From assembly GCF_002250505.1 (NCBI RefSeq), contig NZ_NJGY01000003.1, positions 273,977 to 337,976 of the forward strand: 64,000 bases of DNA, given 5' to 3'. Origin of the DNA: Janthinobacterium sp. PC23-8 (GTDB taxonomy: Bacteria; Pseudomonadota; Gammaproteobacteria; Burkholderiales; Burkholderiaceae_D). Below, piece after piece: positions 27,015-35,022 of this stretch; within the stretch, counting starts at the first letter, position 1; each line of letters opens with the position of its first letter. The notes beneath the pieces are model-generated. The model had not been told where the DNA came from and did not search any database. It saw only the letters and a list, made by a program, of their open reading frames with translations. The translations under genes were made by a program, and so were the position numbers.

Positions 27015-28459
27015 AGCCCGCCTACGATCCGCTGCTGCTGTATATCGATGGCGAGTTCCTCGGTGGCGAAGGACGCAACACGCAGGCCGTCATTGACCCG
27101 GCCACCGGCATGGAGCTGGGCCGGCTGCCGCACGCCGGCACGGCCGACCTCGAACGCGCGCTGGCGTCCGCCCAGCGCGCCTTTCAAAGCTGGCGCCTGG
27201 AGTCGCCGCTGCGCCGCTCGGCCATTTTGCGCCGGGTCGCTGAACTCATCCGCGAGCGGGCCGGCGAGATCGGCCGCCAGTTGACGCTGGACCAGGGCAA
27301 GCCGCTGGCGCAGGCCGTCGGCGAGGTCGCCAGCGGCGCCGAGACGGCCGAATGGCACGCCGAAGAAGGCCGCCGCGTCTACGGCCGCGTGATCCCGGCG
27401 CGCTCGGCCGATGTGCGGCAGATGGTGCTGCGCGAGCCGGTCGGCGTGTGCGCTGCCTTCACGCCGTGGAACTTCCCGTTCAGCCAGGCGATGCACAAGG
27501 TGGCGGCGGCGCTGGCGGCCGGCTGCACCATTATCCTCAAGGGACCGGAGGATTCGCCCAGCGCCCTGGTGGCGATGGCGCGGCTGTTCCACGACGCCGG
27601 CCTGCCGCCAGGCTGCCTGAACCTGGTCTGGGGCGTGCCGCACGAGGTGTCGCGCCACCTGATCGAGTCACCCATCGTGCGCAAGGTGTCGTTTACTGGC
27701 TCGGTGCCGGTCGGCAAGCATCTGGCGTCTTTGGCCGGCCTGCACATGAAGCGCGTGACGATGGAGCTGGGCGGCCATGCGCCCGTCATCGTGTGCGCCG
27801 ACGCCGACGTCGAGCGCGCCGCCGATATGCTGGCGCCCTTCAAGTTCCGCAACGCCGGCCAGGTGTGCGTCTCGCCAACCCGCTTTTTTGTGCACAGCGC
27901 CGTGTACGAGTGCTTCGTGGCGCGCTTTCTCGAACGCACCGCCGAGCTGCGCGTCGGCCCCGGCCTGGACCCGGCCACCACCATGGGGCCGCTGGCGCAC
28001 GGGCGCCGCGTGGCCGAGATGGAGGCCTTTGTCGCCGACGCGCGGGCGCGCGGCGCCGACATTGCCACCGGCGGCGAACGGCTCGGCGAGGAGGGCAGCT
28101 ATTACGCGCCCACCGTGGTGCTGGCGCCGCCGCCCGACAGCCGGCTGATGAATGAGGAGCCGTTCGGCCCGCTCGCGGCCATCGTCCGCTTCGACGACCT
28201 GGACGCAGCCATCGCCGAGGCCAACCGATTGCCGTTCGGCCTGGCCTCGTATGCGTTCACCGATTCGGCGCGCAGCGCGCACCAGTTGGCCACGCACTTG
28301 CAGGCCGGCATGGTCAATATCAATCATTTCGGCATGGGGCCGGCCGAGGTGCCGTTCGGCGGCGTCAAGGACAGCGGCTACGGCAGCGAGGGCGGCAGCG
28401 AATCGCTCGACGGCTACCTGGTGACCAAACTGGTCACGCACATGCACCCGGCCGGCTGA
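27011..28459 (+). CDS. NAD-dependent aldehyde dehydrogenase (first copy)
   Basis: 482 residues. Catalytic C286 lies in [11 protein letters not shown] and the general base in [12 protein letters not shown]. The Rossmann entrance [18 protein letters not shown] is typical. The start overlaps the NIPSNAP stop as ATGA. It shares its layout with the following dehydrogenase but differs in the active-site loop (VCVSPTR against TCVCANR), so the two probably oxidise different aldehydes rather than being a fresh duplication. Confidence 0.88.
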   Translation: MKPAYDPLLLYIDGEFLGGEGRNTQAVIDPATGMELGRLPHAGTADLERALASAQRAFQSWRLESPLRRSAILRRVAELIRERAGEIGRQLTLDQGKPLAQAVGEVASGAETAEWHAEEGRRVYGRVIPARSADVRQMVLREPVGVCAAFTPWNFPFSQAMHKVAAALAAGCTIILKGPEDSPSALVAMARLFHDAGLPPGCLNLVWGVPHEVSRHLIESPIVRKVSFTGSVPVGKHLASLAGLHMKRVTMELGGHAPVIVCADADVERAADMLAPFKFRNAGQVCVSPTRFFVHSAVYECFVARFLERTAELRVGPGLDPATTMGPLAHGRRVAEMEAFVADARARGADIATGGERLGEEGSYYAPTVVLAPPPDSRLMNEEPFGPLAAIVRFDDLDAAIAEANRLPFGLASYAFTDSARSAHQLATHLQAGMVNINHFGMGPAEVPFGGVKDSGYGSEGGSESLDGYLVTKLVTHMHPAG

Positions 28460-28491
28460 GCCGCGCCTTTATTGTTACAGGAGACACCGAC

Positions 28492-29949
28492 ATGCAATTG
28501 AACGATACTACTCTTTTCCGCCAGCAGGCCTTGCTCGACGGACGCTGGTGCGACGCCGACGACGGTGCCACCTGCGCCGTCACCAACCCGGCCACCGGCG
28601 AGCTGCTGGGCACCGTGCCGAACATGGGAGCGGCCGAGACCGCCCGCGCCATCGCCGCCGCCGAAGCCGCGTGGCCGGCCTGGCGCGCCAGGACCGCCCA
28701 CGAGCGCGCGCAAGTGCTGCGCGCCTGGTACGACCTGATCCGGGCCAATCTGGACGACCTGGCGATGATCATGACACTCGAACAGGGCAAGCCGCTGGCC
28801 GAGGCGCGCGGCGAGATCGACTACGCCGCTTCGTACATCGAATGGTTCGCCGAGGAGGCCAGGCGCGGCGGCGGCGACATCGTGCATTCGCCGTGGGCGG
28901 ACAAACGCATCGTCGTGCTGCGCCAGCCGATCGGCGTGTGCGCCGCCATCACGCCGTGGAATTTCCCGTCGGCGATGATCACGCGCAAGGCCGGGCCGGC
29001 GCTGGCGGCCGGCTGTCCGATGGTGCTCAAGCCGGCCACGGCCACGCCGTATTCGGCGCTGGCGCTGGCCGTGCTGGCCGGGCGCGCCGGCGTGCCGGCC
29101 GGCGTGTTCAGCGTGCTGACCGGTTCGTCGCGCCAGATCGGCGGCGAGATGACGGCCAACCCGGCCGTGCGCAAGCTGACCTTTACCGGCTCGACCGAGG
29201 TGGGGCGCGAGCTGATGCGCCAGTCGGCGCCGACCATCAAGAAGCTGTCGCTGGAGCTGGGCGGCAATGCGCCCTTCATCGTCTTCGACGACGCCGATCT
29301 GGATGCGGCGGTGCAAGGCGCGCTGGTGTCGAAATTTCGCAACGGTGGCCAAACTTGCGTATGCGCAAACCGAATATACGTGCAGAACAACGTGTATGAT
29401 CAATTCGTAGGCAAGCTCGTCGCTGCTGTGCGGGCCTTCAAGGTCGGCAACGGCGTCGAGCCCGGCGTGACCCAGGGGCCGCTGATCGACCAGGCGGCGC
29501 TGGCCAAGGTCGAGCAGCATGTGGCCGACGCGCTGGAGCAGGGCGCAACCCTGCTGGCGGGCGGACGCCGCCATGCGCTGGGACGTGGCTTTTTCGAGCC
29601 GACCGTGCTCGGCGACGTCACCGCCGCCATGCTGGTAGCGCGCGAGGAAACCTTCGGGCCGCTGGCGCCGGTGTTCCGCTTCGATACCGACGAAGAGGTG
29701 CTGGCGCAGGCCAACGACACCGAATTCGGCCTGGCCGGCTATTTTTACACGCGCAACCTGTCGCGCGCCTGGCGCGTGGCCGAGGCGCTCGAATGCGGCA
29801 TGGTGGGGCTGAACACCGGCATCATTTCCACCGCGGTGGCGCCGTTTGGCGGCGTCAAGCAGTCCGGGCTGGGGCGCGAGGGGTCGCAGTACGGGATGGA
29901 CGATTACCTGGTAACGAAGTATGTGTGCATGGGCGGCATCGGTGGATGA
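28492..29949 (+). CDS. Succinate-semialdehyde dehydrogenase-like aldehyde dehydrogenase
   Basis: 485 residues. Catalytic C289 with a second cysteine, C291, in GGQTCVCANR is the signature of GabD-type succinate semialdehyde dehydrogenases, where the paired cysteines can form a redox switch. The general base lies in SLELGGNAPFIV. GTGs upstream are ignored; ATG 28492 follows ACAGGAGACACCGAC. It is the last gene of the operon, 32 bases after the first dehydrogenase. It would feed succinate or a similar diacid into the citrate cycle. Confidence 0.88.
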   Translation: MQLNDTTLFRQQALLDGRWCDADDGATCAVTNPATGELLGTVPNMGAAETARAIAAAEAAWPAWRARTAHERAQVLRAWYDLIRANLDDLAMIMTLEQGKPLAEARGEIDYAASYIEWFAEEARRGGGDIVHSPWADKRIVVLRQPIGVCAAITPWNFPSAMITRKAGPALAAGCPMVLKPATATPYSALALAVLAGRAGVPAGVFSVLTGSSRQIGGEMTANPAVRKLTFTGSTEVGRELMRQSAPTIKKLSLELGGNAPFIVFDDADLDAAVQGALVSKFRNGGQTCVCANRIYVQNNVYDQFVGKLVAAVRAFKVGNGVEPGVTQGPLIDQAALAKVEQHVADALEQGATLLAGGRRHALGRGFFEPTVLGDVTAAMLVAREETFGPLAPVFRFDTDEEVLAQANDTEFGLAGYFYTRNLSRAWRVAEALECGMVGLNTGIISTAVAPFGGVKQSGLGREGSQYGMDDYLVTKYVCMGGIGG

Positions 29950-29982
29950 CACCCGCATTCAACCACTTTAGCGAAAGCCCTC

Positions 29983-30987
29983 ATGCTCAGTACCGTCAAC
30001 CGCTACAAGGATGTCAACCTGCACGCCGCCGCCGTAGGCGAATGGCGCCAGACCTATAACCAGATCACGCCCGGCGCGCTGCACAGTTCCCTGATCCAGC
30101 TGGCCACCACGCATGTCCACGTATTTCGCGAATACCTGAACCAGCGCGTGGTGCAGCAGGGCGTGGCGCCGCGGCGCATGCTGTGCTTTGCGCTGCCGTC
30201 CGACACCTGCGGCGCGGCGCGCATACAGGGCAGGGTGGCGCCCGACCACAGCGTGTTCCTGCTGCGCGGCGGCGAGGAATTCGTGTTCCATATGCCGATG
30301 CACACCGATCTGCTGTCGGTGACGTTCGATTATGCGCAATTCGAGGGCGTGCTGGAAGGGTTTTTGCGCCCCGGCGCGCTCGAGGCGCTGCTGCGCCAGC
30401 CGGTGATACAGGTGTCGTCCGAGCGGCTGGCGGCGATCCGCCATCGCCTGCTGTGCCTGTTCAGTCACGCGGTGGCCAATCCGCACCTGATCACCACGCC
30501 GGCGGCGCAGAAAATGCTGGACCATACGCTGGTCGGCGCGCTGCTCGAACTGATCAGCGATCCGGAGTGCGAGAAAGCGCCCAACCTGTCGAGTTCGACG
30601 CAAAGCTTTATCGTCGACAAATGCCACCAGATCGCCATGTCCAGCGGCGACATGCCGGTGACGATACTCGACCTGAGCGCGCGCCTGCGCACCAGCCAGC
30701 GCACGATACAGAAGAGTTTTCACGCCGTGACCCAGACCACGCCGGTCGACTACCTGCGCTCGATCCGGCTCAACGCCGTGCGGCGCCAGTTGCTGTCGAC
30801 CAGCGCGGCGGAACTGAGCGTGGGACAGGCGGCAGCGAACTGGGGCTTTTTCCACCTCAGCCACTTTGCCACCGCCTACAAATGCCTGTTCGGCGAACTG
30901 CCTTCGCAAACGCGGCGTGCGGTGCGCATCCTGGCCGCGCCCGGCTTTCCGGCAGGGGCTCGCCGCGAGGGCCAGCTCGCGCATTGA
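29983..30987 (+). CDS. AraC-family transcriptional regulator
   Basis: This 334-residue protein has a C-terminal double helix-turn-helix of the AraC type (ILDLSARLRTSQRTIQKSFH, then VGQAAANWGFFHLSHFATAYK, with FGELPSQTRR at the end). The N-terminal 200 residues carry a cupin-like sensing part resembling EutR-type regulators (FLLRGGEEFVFHMPMHTDLLS). It follows the operon by 33 bases in the same direction, so it may be its last cistron or have its own start. With IclR upstream, two regulators border the pathway. Confidence 0.87.
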   Translation: MLSTVNRYKDVNLHAAAVGEWRQTYNQITPGALHSSLIQLATTHVHVFREYLNQRVVQQGVAPRRMLCFALPSDTCGAARIQGRVAPDHSVFLLRGGEEFVFHMPMHTDLLSVTFDYAQFEGVLEGFLRPGALEALLRQPVIQVSSERLAAIRHRLLCLFSHAVANPHLITTPAAQKMLDHTLVGALLELISDPECEKAPNLSSSTQSFIVDKCHQIAMSSGDMPVTILDLSARLRTSQRTIQKSFHAVTQTTPVDYLRSIRLNAVRRQLLSTSAAELSVGQAAANWGFFHLSHFATAYKCLFGELPSQTRRAVRILAAPGFPAGARREGQLAH

Positions 30988-31072
30988 CCGGCCAGGCGGT
31001 GGCGTGCGGCGGCATTCGGCTTTCGCTGCCATGCTGTCCCGTATCGCCAACCTTCACCGCGCGCCCGCTGCC

Positions 31073-32380
31073 ATGAAACCGGCCAGCTTTCCTTCCGACC
31101 TGATCGACGAACAAGCGCTGCTGCCGGCCCTGCGGCGCGCGGCCTTCTCGTACTTCCTGGCGCAGGTCAATCCCGCCAACGGCCTGGTGCGCGACAAGGA
31201 CAAACAGGGCTGGCCGGCCAGCATCGCCGCCGTCGGCCTGGCACTCACCAGCTATTGCGTCGGCGTCGAGCGCGGCTACCTGGCACGCGATGACGCCGTC
31301 GCACGCACCTTGACCACCTTGCGCTTCTTTGCCCGCAGCGAGCAGGGCGACTCGCCCGCCGCCACCGGCCACAAGGGGTTTTACTATCACTTCCTCGACA
31401 TGGACAATGGCCGGCGCGCCCGGGATTGCGAACTGTCGAGCATCGATACGGCGCTCTTGACGGCCGGCGTGCTGGCTGCCGCCGAATACTACGACGGCGA
31501 GGGCAAGGACGAACTCGAGATCCGCACACTGGCCGACTTTTTGTACCGAAGAATCGACTGGCAATGGATGCGCGCGCGCTGCCAGTTGCTGCGCCATGGC
31601 TGGAAGCCGGAAACGGGTTTTCTGCGCAAGTGCTGGCGCGGCTATGACGAGGCGCTGATCCTGTACGTGCTGGCGCTGGGTTCGCCCACCAGGCCCGTCG
31701 AGCGCGCCAGCTACGACGCGTGGACCGGGAGCTTCGAATGGAAGTCGGCGTACGGCATCGATTACCTGTATGCAGGTTCGCTGTTCATCCACCAGATGTC
31801 GCATGTCTGGCTCGATCTGCGCGGCATCCAGGATGACTTCATGCGTGCCCATGATCTCGATTACTTTGAAAACAGCCGGCGCGCCACCCTGGTGCAGCAG
31901 CGCTATGCGATAGCCAATCCGCTGGGTTTCCCCGGCTACGGCGAACACTGCTGGGGCATCAGCGCCAGCGACGGCCCCGGCCCCGCCACCCGCCAGTCGC
32001 ACGGTGTGCGGCGCGGCTTTCGCGACTATGTGGGGCGTGGCGCGCCGTATGGCTACGACGATGGCACGCTGGCGCCGTGGGCGGTGGCCGCCTCGCTGCC
32101 GTTCGCGCCCGAGATCGTGCTGCCGTTCGCGCCCGAGATCGTGCTGCCGGCGCTGGCGCAGATGCATGACGTGTTCCATGCCCGCTCTGCCGTCTTTGTC
32201 ACGAAGCAGGGCACGCGCTGGGTCTCGCCGTACCGTTTCGGCATCAACGACGGGCCGGTACTGCTGATGCTGGACAACCACCTGCACGATTTTCCGTGGC
32301 GGCTGATGCGCGGCAATCCCTGCTTGCGTGACGGACTGGCGAAGGCGGGGTTTGCGGGAGGGTGGCTGGAAGAGCCGTGA
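31073..32380 (+). CDS. Glycoamylase-family (PF10091) protein with internal 8-residue duplication
   Basis: ATG 31073 gives 435 residues; ATG 31031 is also possible, and neither has a good Shine-Dalgarno site. The conserved PF10091/COG5368 blocks are clear: GWPASIAAVGLALTSYCVG, GFYYHFLDMDNGRRARDCE-LSSIDTALL, ENSRRATLVQQRYAIANP, CWGISASDGPGP, DDGTLAPWAVAASLPFAPEI, SPYRFGINDGPVLLML. Members are alpha/alpha-barrel glycosidases acting on beta-glucans or other glucans. No signal peptide is seen, which is unusual for the family. The PFAPEIVL motif is present twice in tandem. No sugar genes are adjacent. Confidence 0.82.
   Translation: MKPASFPSDLIDEQALLPALRRAAFSYFLAQVNPANGLVRDKDKQGWPASIAAVGLALTSYCVGVERGYLARDDAVARTLTTLRFFARSEQGDSPAATGHKGFYYHFLDMDNGRRARDCELSSIDTALLTAGVLAAAEYYDGEGKDELEIRTLADFLYRRIDWQWMRARCQLLRHGWKPETGFLRKCWRGYDEALILYVLALGSPTRPVERASYDAWTGSFEWKSAYGIDYLYAGSLFIHQMSHVWLDLRGIQDDFMRAHDLDYFENSRRATLVQQRYAIANPLGFPGYGEHCWGISASDGPGPATRQSHGVRRGFRDYVGRGAPYGYDDGTLAPWAVAASLPFAPEIVLPFAPEIVLPALAQMHDVFHARSAVFVTKQGTRWVSPYRFGINDGPVLLMLDNHLHDFPWRLMRGNPCLRDGLAKAGFAGGWLEEP
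32099..32146 (+). repeat. Perfect 24-bp tandem duplication inside the glycoamylase gene
   Basis: The unit covers 32099-32122 and is repeated exactly at 32123-32146. It keeps the reading frame and doubles the residues PFAPEIVL in a conserved block. Both copies are identical at every base, which points to a recent event, or to an assembly artefact. Confidence 0.95.
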
Positions 32381-32401
32381 GCGCGCATGCGCTGAGGTTG
32401 G

Positions 32402-32785
32402 CTATTCCGCCATCGCTTTCATCGCTGCCTGGGCCAGAAAGCTCGAACGGCTCAGGTGGCGTGATTTGGCAAACACGTCAATGTCACGCAGCAGGCTTGC
32501 CGGCAGGGAGATATTCAGGCGTACCGGTTTGGTCCTGACTTTCGCCAGATCGATATCGACCAGCATCCAGAATCCCCCCGCATACTGTGCATCGCCAGTC
32601 CATTGTTCAATGGCCGAGGCGACTGGAATACTGTCTTCGTCTTCATACATGGTTTCGACAGCTTCCTGCGCCGCCTGCTGAAGATCACCTTGCGTGTCGG
32701 CGGCGGTATGGACGCCCGGCAGATCGGGAAAAGTAGCGCCGTAGGCGCTGTTGGCGTCTTTCCATACATAGAGGGGATAAAACAT
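32402..32785 (-). CDS. hicB: HicB-family antitoxin
   Basis: The frame opens at a GTG (32797), but ATG 32785 has GAGG six bases before it and starts MFYPLYVWKD; 127 residues. The N-terminal HicB fold (DANSAYGATFPDLPGVHTAADTQ) is followed by a ribbon-helix-helix DNA-binding tail (VRLNISLPASLLRDIDVFAK). HicB binds HicA toxin and represses the operon. The toxin gene comes first and ends at 32794, 8 bases before the HicB start. Confidence 0.9.
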   Translation of the reverse strand: MFYPLYVWKDANSAYGATFPDLPGVHTAADTQGDLQQAAQEAVETMYEDEDSIPVASAIEQWTGDAQYAGGFWMLVDIDLAKVRTKPVRLNISLPASLLRDIDVFAKSRHLSRSSFLAQAAMKAMAE

Positions 32786-32793
32786 ACATTGCC

Positions 32794-32976
32794 TCACTTT
32801 AAGTCAGCTTGTTTCAATATCGCGTTGGCAGTACCTGTTGGCAAATCTTTTTTCGGATGCGGAACGATGACTGATCTGCCGGTGGCACGATGGCGGTATT
32901 TGCGATGACTGCCGCGCGTCGACACATGTTCCCATCCGGCAGATGTCAGTTGCTTGATAATGTACGCACTGTCCAT
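32794..32976 (-). CDS. hicA: HicA-family mRNA interferase toxin
   Basis: This 60-residue protein has the compact dsRBD-like HicA fold: IIKQLTSAGWEHVSTRGSH with the catalytic His24 in RGSH, and the second half VIVPHPKKDLPTGTANAILKQ. It cleaves mRNA in a translation-independent way until HicB neutralises it. With hicB it forms a toxin-first pair on the minus strand. The site between the glycoamylase gene and a broken gene is typical of an acquired module. Confidence 0.9.
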   Translation of the reverse strand: MDSAYIIKQLTSAGWEHVSTRGSHRKYRHRATGRSVIVPHPKKDLPTGTANAILKQADLK

Positions 32977-33046
32977 AGTTTAAATCATACACAAAAACTA
33001 CACACGCATTCACAGCTTGTGCCATTTTCGTGCAGCGTTCCAGCGA

Positions 33047-33557
33047 TTATGGTTCGGATACCGTTGTCTGGTCCTTCTGCCCTGCAATGCGCAAGGTCAC
33101 CGTCCCCTTGAACGGCTGCGTCGCCCCGGCCGTGCCCACCGTGATGTTGCTTGACACCCCGATCTCTGCCGTCAAATCGACCTTCTCGCCAAATTGCCGC
33201 AGCTCGCTGGCCCGTATCACCTCGTCCAGCGTGATCGACTGCCCTGGCGCGATGGGAGTAAAGACGTTGCGCAGCGCACGGTCGGCCAGCGAGATGCGCT
33301 GCGGCCTGCTGCGTCCGCTGGCCGGGTCGCGCAGCATGACGGTGGGGCCGCTTTTTCATGTAGGCCAGCGGGTAGCCTGCCATCTGCCCGCTGATATTGG
33401 TAATGACTATTTCGATCCGCAGGTCCTCGCCCATAAACAGGCTGCCGGGATGGTCGATGCAGCGGGCGGTGACCTGCAGCGCTTCGCCAGCCATGGCGTT
33501 TCCTTGCACGGGCAGAGCCAGCATGGCGATGATCAGGGCGCCTGGGAAGTATTGCAT
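33047..33557 (-). pseudogene. Frameshifted gene for a small secreted protein
   Basis: The first part (from ATG 33557) has a signal peptide (ALIIAMLALPVQGNAMA) and reads ALQVTARCIDHPGSLFMGEDLRIEIVITNISGQMAGYP up to about 33357 in segments of a beta-sandwich type. The second part continues one base out of frame from about 33352 (TVMLRDPASGRSRPQRIS) to TGA at 33047. The break lies in a run of five T (five A on the coding strand) at 33352-33356; one base fewer would fuse the two into about 169 residues. It could be a real mutation or a sequencing error. No known family is recognised. Confidence 0.65.
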
Positions 33558-33620
33558 ATGAAAGTCTCGCTCGATGACCAAGCCAGACTATACCCCTACC
33601 GCGAGTGCGGTTCATGCTTG

Positions 33621-33639
33621 AATGGTAATTATTCTCATT
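33621..33639. promoter_or_regulatory. Fur box
   Basis: AATGGTAATTATTCTCATT agrees with the Fur inverted repeat TGATAAT-N-ATTATCA at 12 of 14 arm positions. It lies 48 bases before the DUF2325 start and 64 bases before the frameshifted secreted-protein gene on the other strand. It sits in an AT-rich patch. Confidence 0.7.
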
Positions 33640-33686
33640 TATAATGCGAGTCTGCGTGAGAGATGGCTGGTGGCAAAGGAGGCATG

Positions 33687-34385
33687 ATGGGCAAGATGGC
33701 AAGCAGGGATGACATGATCGCGCAAGAGCACCGCGTGCTGCTGAGCGCCTACGGACGCGCGCAGGCGCGCTGCAGCGAGCATATGGCCGTGCAGGCGGCA
33801 CAGGTGGCACGCATTGCCGCGCTTGAAGCGCAGTTGATGCGCACGCGGGCACAAGTGGTGATCCGCGACACGAAACTGGCTTTGGTGCGCGAGCAGCTGG
33901 CTGAACTGACTGCGGCGGCGCCCGGTTTGCCGACGCGCGTCAAGCTGGCGCGGCGGGTCGAGTGGCTCGCTGAGCGGGTGCAGGAACTGATGCGCGAGCT
34001 GCTGCGGCTGCAGTGCAAGCCTGTCGTGTCAGACAAACCAGCGGTCGCGCACAAGCTGCTCGCCGGCGTGCGGGAAAAAGCCGTGCTGTATGTCGGCCAC
34101 TTTCCTGGCCAGGGCGCTGGCAAGGAAGCAAGCGAAGCCATTGAGCAGGCCGGCGGGCGCTTTCTGCACCATGCGCTCGGCGGCGATGGCTTTGACGATG
34201 TGGCCGCGCTCGAAGCGAGCCTGGTGGCGGCCGACCTGGTGATCTGCCAGACCGGCTGCGTCAGCCACGACGCCTACTGGCGCGTGCACGACCACTGCAA
34301 GCGCACCGGCAAGCAGTGCGTGCTGGTGGACCAGCCGCAGGCGATGTACTTTGTGCGCAAGGAAGCGCTGGCCGGCCAAGTGTAA
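33687..34385 (+). CDS. DUF2325-domain protein, probably iron-regulated
   Basis: Several in-frame ATGs exist (33663, 33684, 33687, 33696); AAAGGAGG at 33676-33682 best serves 33687, giving 232 residues. The N-terminal two thirds are helical and charged, probably coiled coil (AQVARIAALEAQLMRTRAQ, VEWLAERVQELMRELLRL). The last 100 residues are DUF2325: KAVLYVGHFPGQ, GGRFLHHALGGDGFDDVAALEASL, ADLVICQTGCVSHDAYWRVHDHCKR. This domain has a conserved cysteine and histidines. A Fur box upstream suggests expression under iron limitation. Function unknown. Confidence 0.8.
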   Translation: MGKMASRDDMIAQEHRVLLSAYGRAQARCSEHMAVQAAQVARIAALEAQLMRTRAQVVIRDTKLALVREQLAELTAAAPGLPTRVKLARRVEWLAERVQELMRELLRLQCKPVVSDKPAVAHKLLAGVREKAVLYVGHFPGQGAGKEASEAIEQAGGRFLHHALGGDGFDDVAALEASLVAADLVICQTGCVSHDAYWRVHDHCKRTGKQCVLVDQPQAMYFVRKEALAGQV

Positions 34386-34390
34386 CGCCG

Positions 34391-34981
34391 TCAGGCCGTC
34401 AACACGAACGAGGCGCTGTCGCCCAAGGCCAGCATCGCCTCCAGGTGAGCGGAGCCGGCGCGTCGCGCCAGCACGTCGTCCAGGCAGTGGGTAGTCAGGC
34501 GCACGCGCGCCTTGTCGGGTCCGGTAAAATCCCACACCACCCCGAAAGTGAAACTCGTATTGCGTGGGTCGCTGACCGCCGCCGCCTGCTGGCCTTGCGA
34601 GGTGCTGGCCTGCACGGCAAATGCCTGGTGCAGCTGCGGGCGGGCGCGTAATTGCGCGGCCATCGCATCGTCGATGGTGAAATCGGTTTGCGTGCAAGGC
34701 TCGTCATCGGGAAAAAGTTCTTCCATGGTCCTGCCACGGTCAGGCTGCTCGCAGGCCTCCAGCAAGGTCACACGCACCACCTGCCCGGCCAGCAGCGCCT
34801 GTTCCGGCAACCAGATCAGGCTGTCGCACCCACCTGCCGAGGGGTTGACGCCCATCGCGTGCAGGGTCGCTTTCGGGTTGTAGTCGAGCGCGCCGTGGAC
34901 CGAGACGTCGACCACCTCCATGCCGGCCAGGTTGATCATGGCGACCCGGGTACCATCGAGTGCAACGCACAAGCAGGGCAT
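34391..34981 (-). CDS. Hypothetical protein
   Basis: This 196-residue protein is not recognised. It has no signal peptide or membrane helix. Residues 1-70 (CVALDGTRVAMINLAGMEVVD, PKATLHAMGVNPSAGG) and the C-terminal TSFTFGVVWDFTGPDKARVR look like beta-rich segments. Codon use is like its neighbours. It faces the DUF2325 gene tail-to-tail with a gap of 5 bases. Start ATG 34981 is the only early one. Confidence 0.6.
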   Translation of the reverse strand: MPCLCVALDGTRVAMINLAGMEVVDVSVHGALDYNPKATLHAMGVNPSAGGCDSLIWLPEQALLAGQVVRVTLLEACEQPDRGRTMEELFPDDEPCTQTDFTIDDAMAAQLRARPQLHQAFAVQASTSQGQQAAAVSDPRNTSFTFGVVWDFTGPDKARVRLTTHCLDDVLARRAGSAHLEAMLALGDSASFVLTA

Positions 34982-35022
34982 GGTTACTTTCTGTTTAAGT
35001 AAAAGTATATTGTCGCATGGGC

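Noticed and set aside
27011..29949. The two adjacent aldehyde dehydrogenases as a recent tandem duplication
   Set aside because: Active-site loops and most of the sequence differ; the pair is old or of separate origin.
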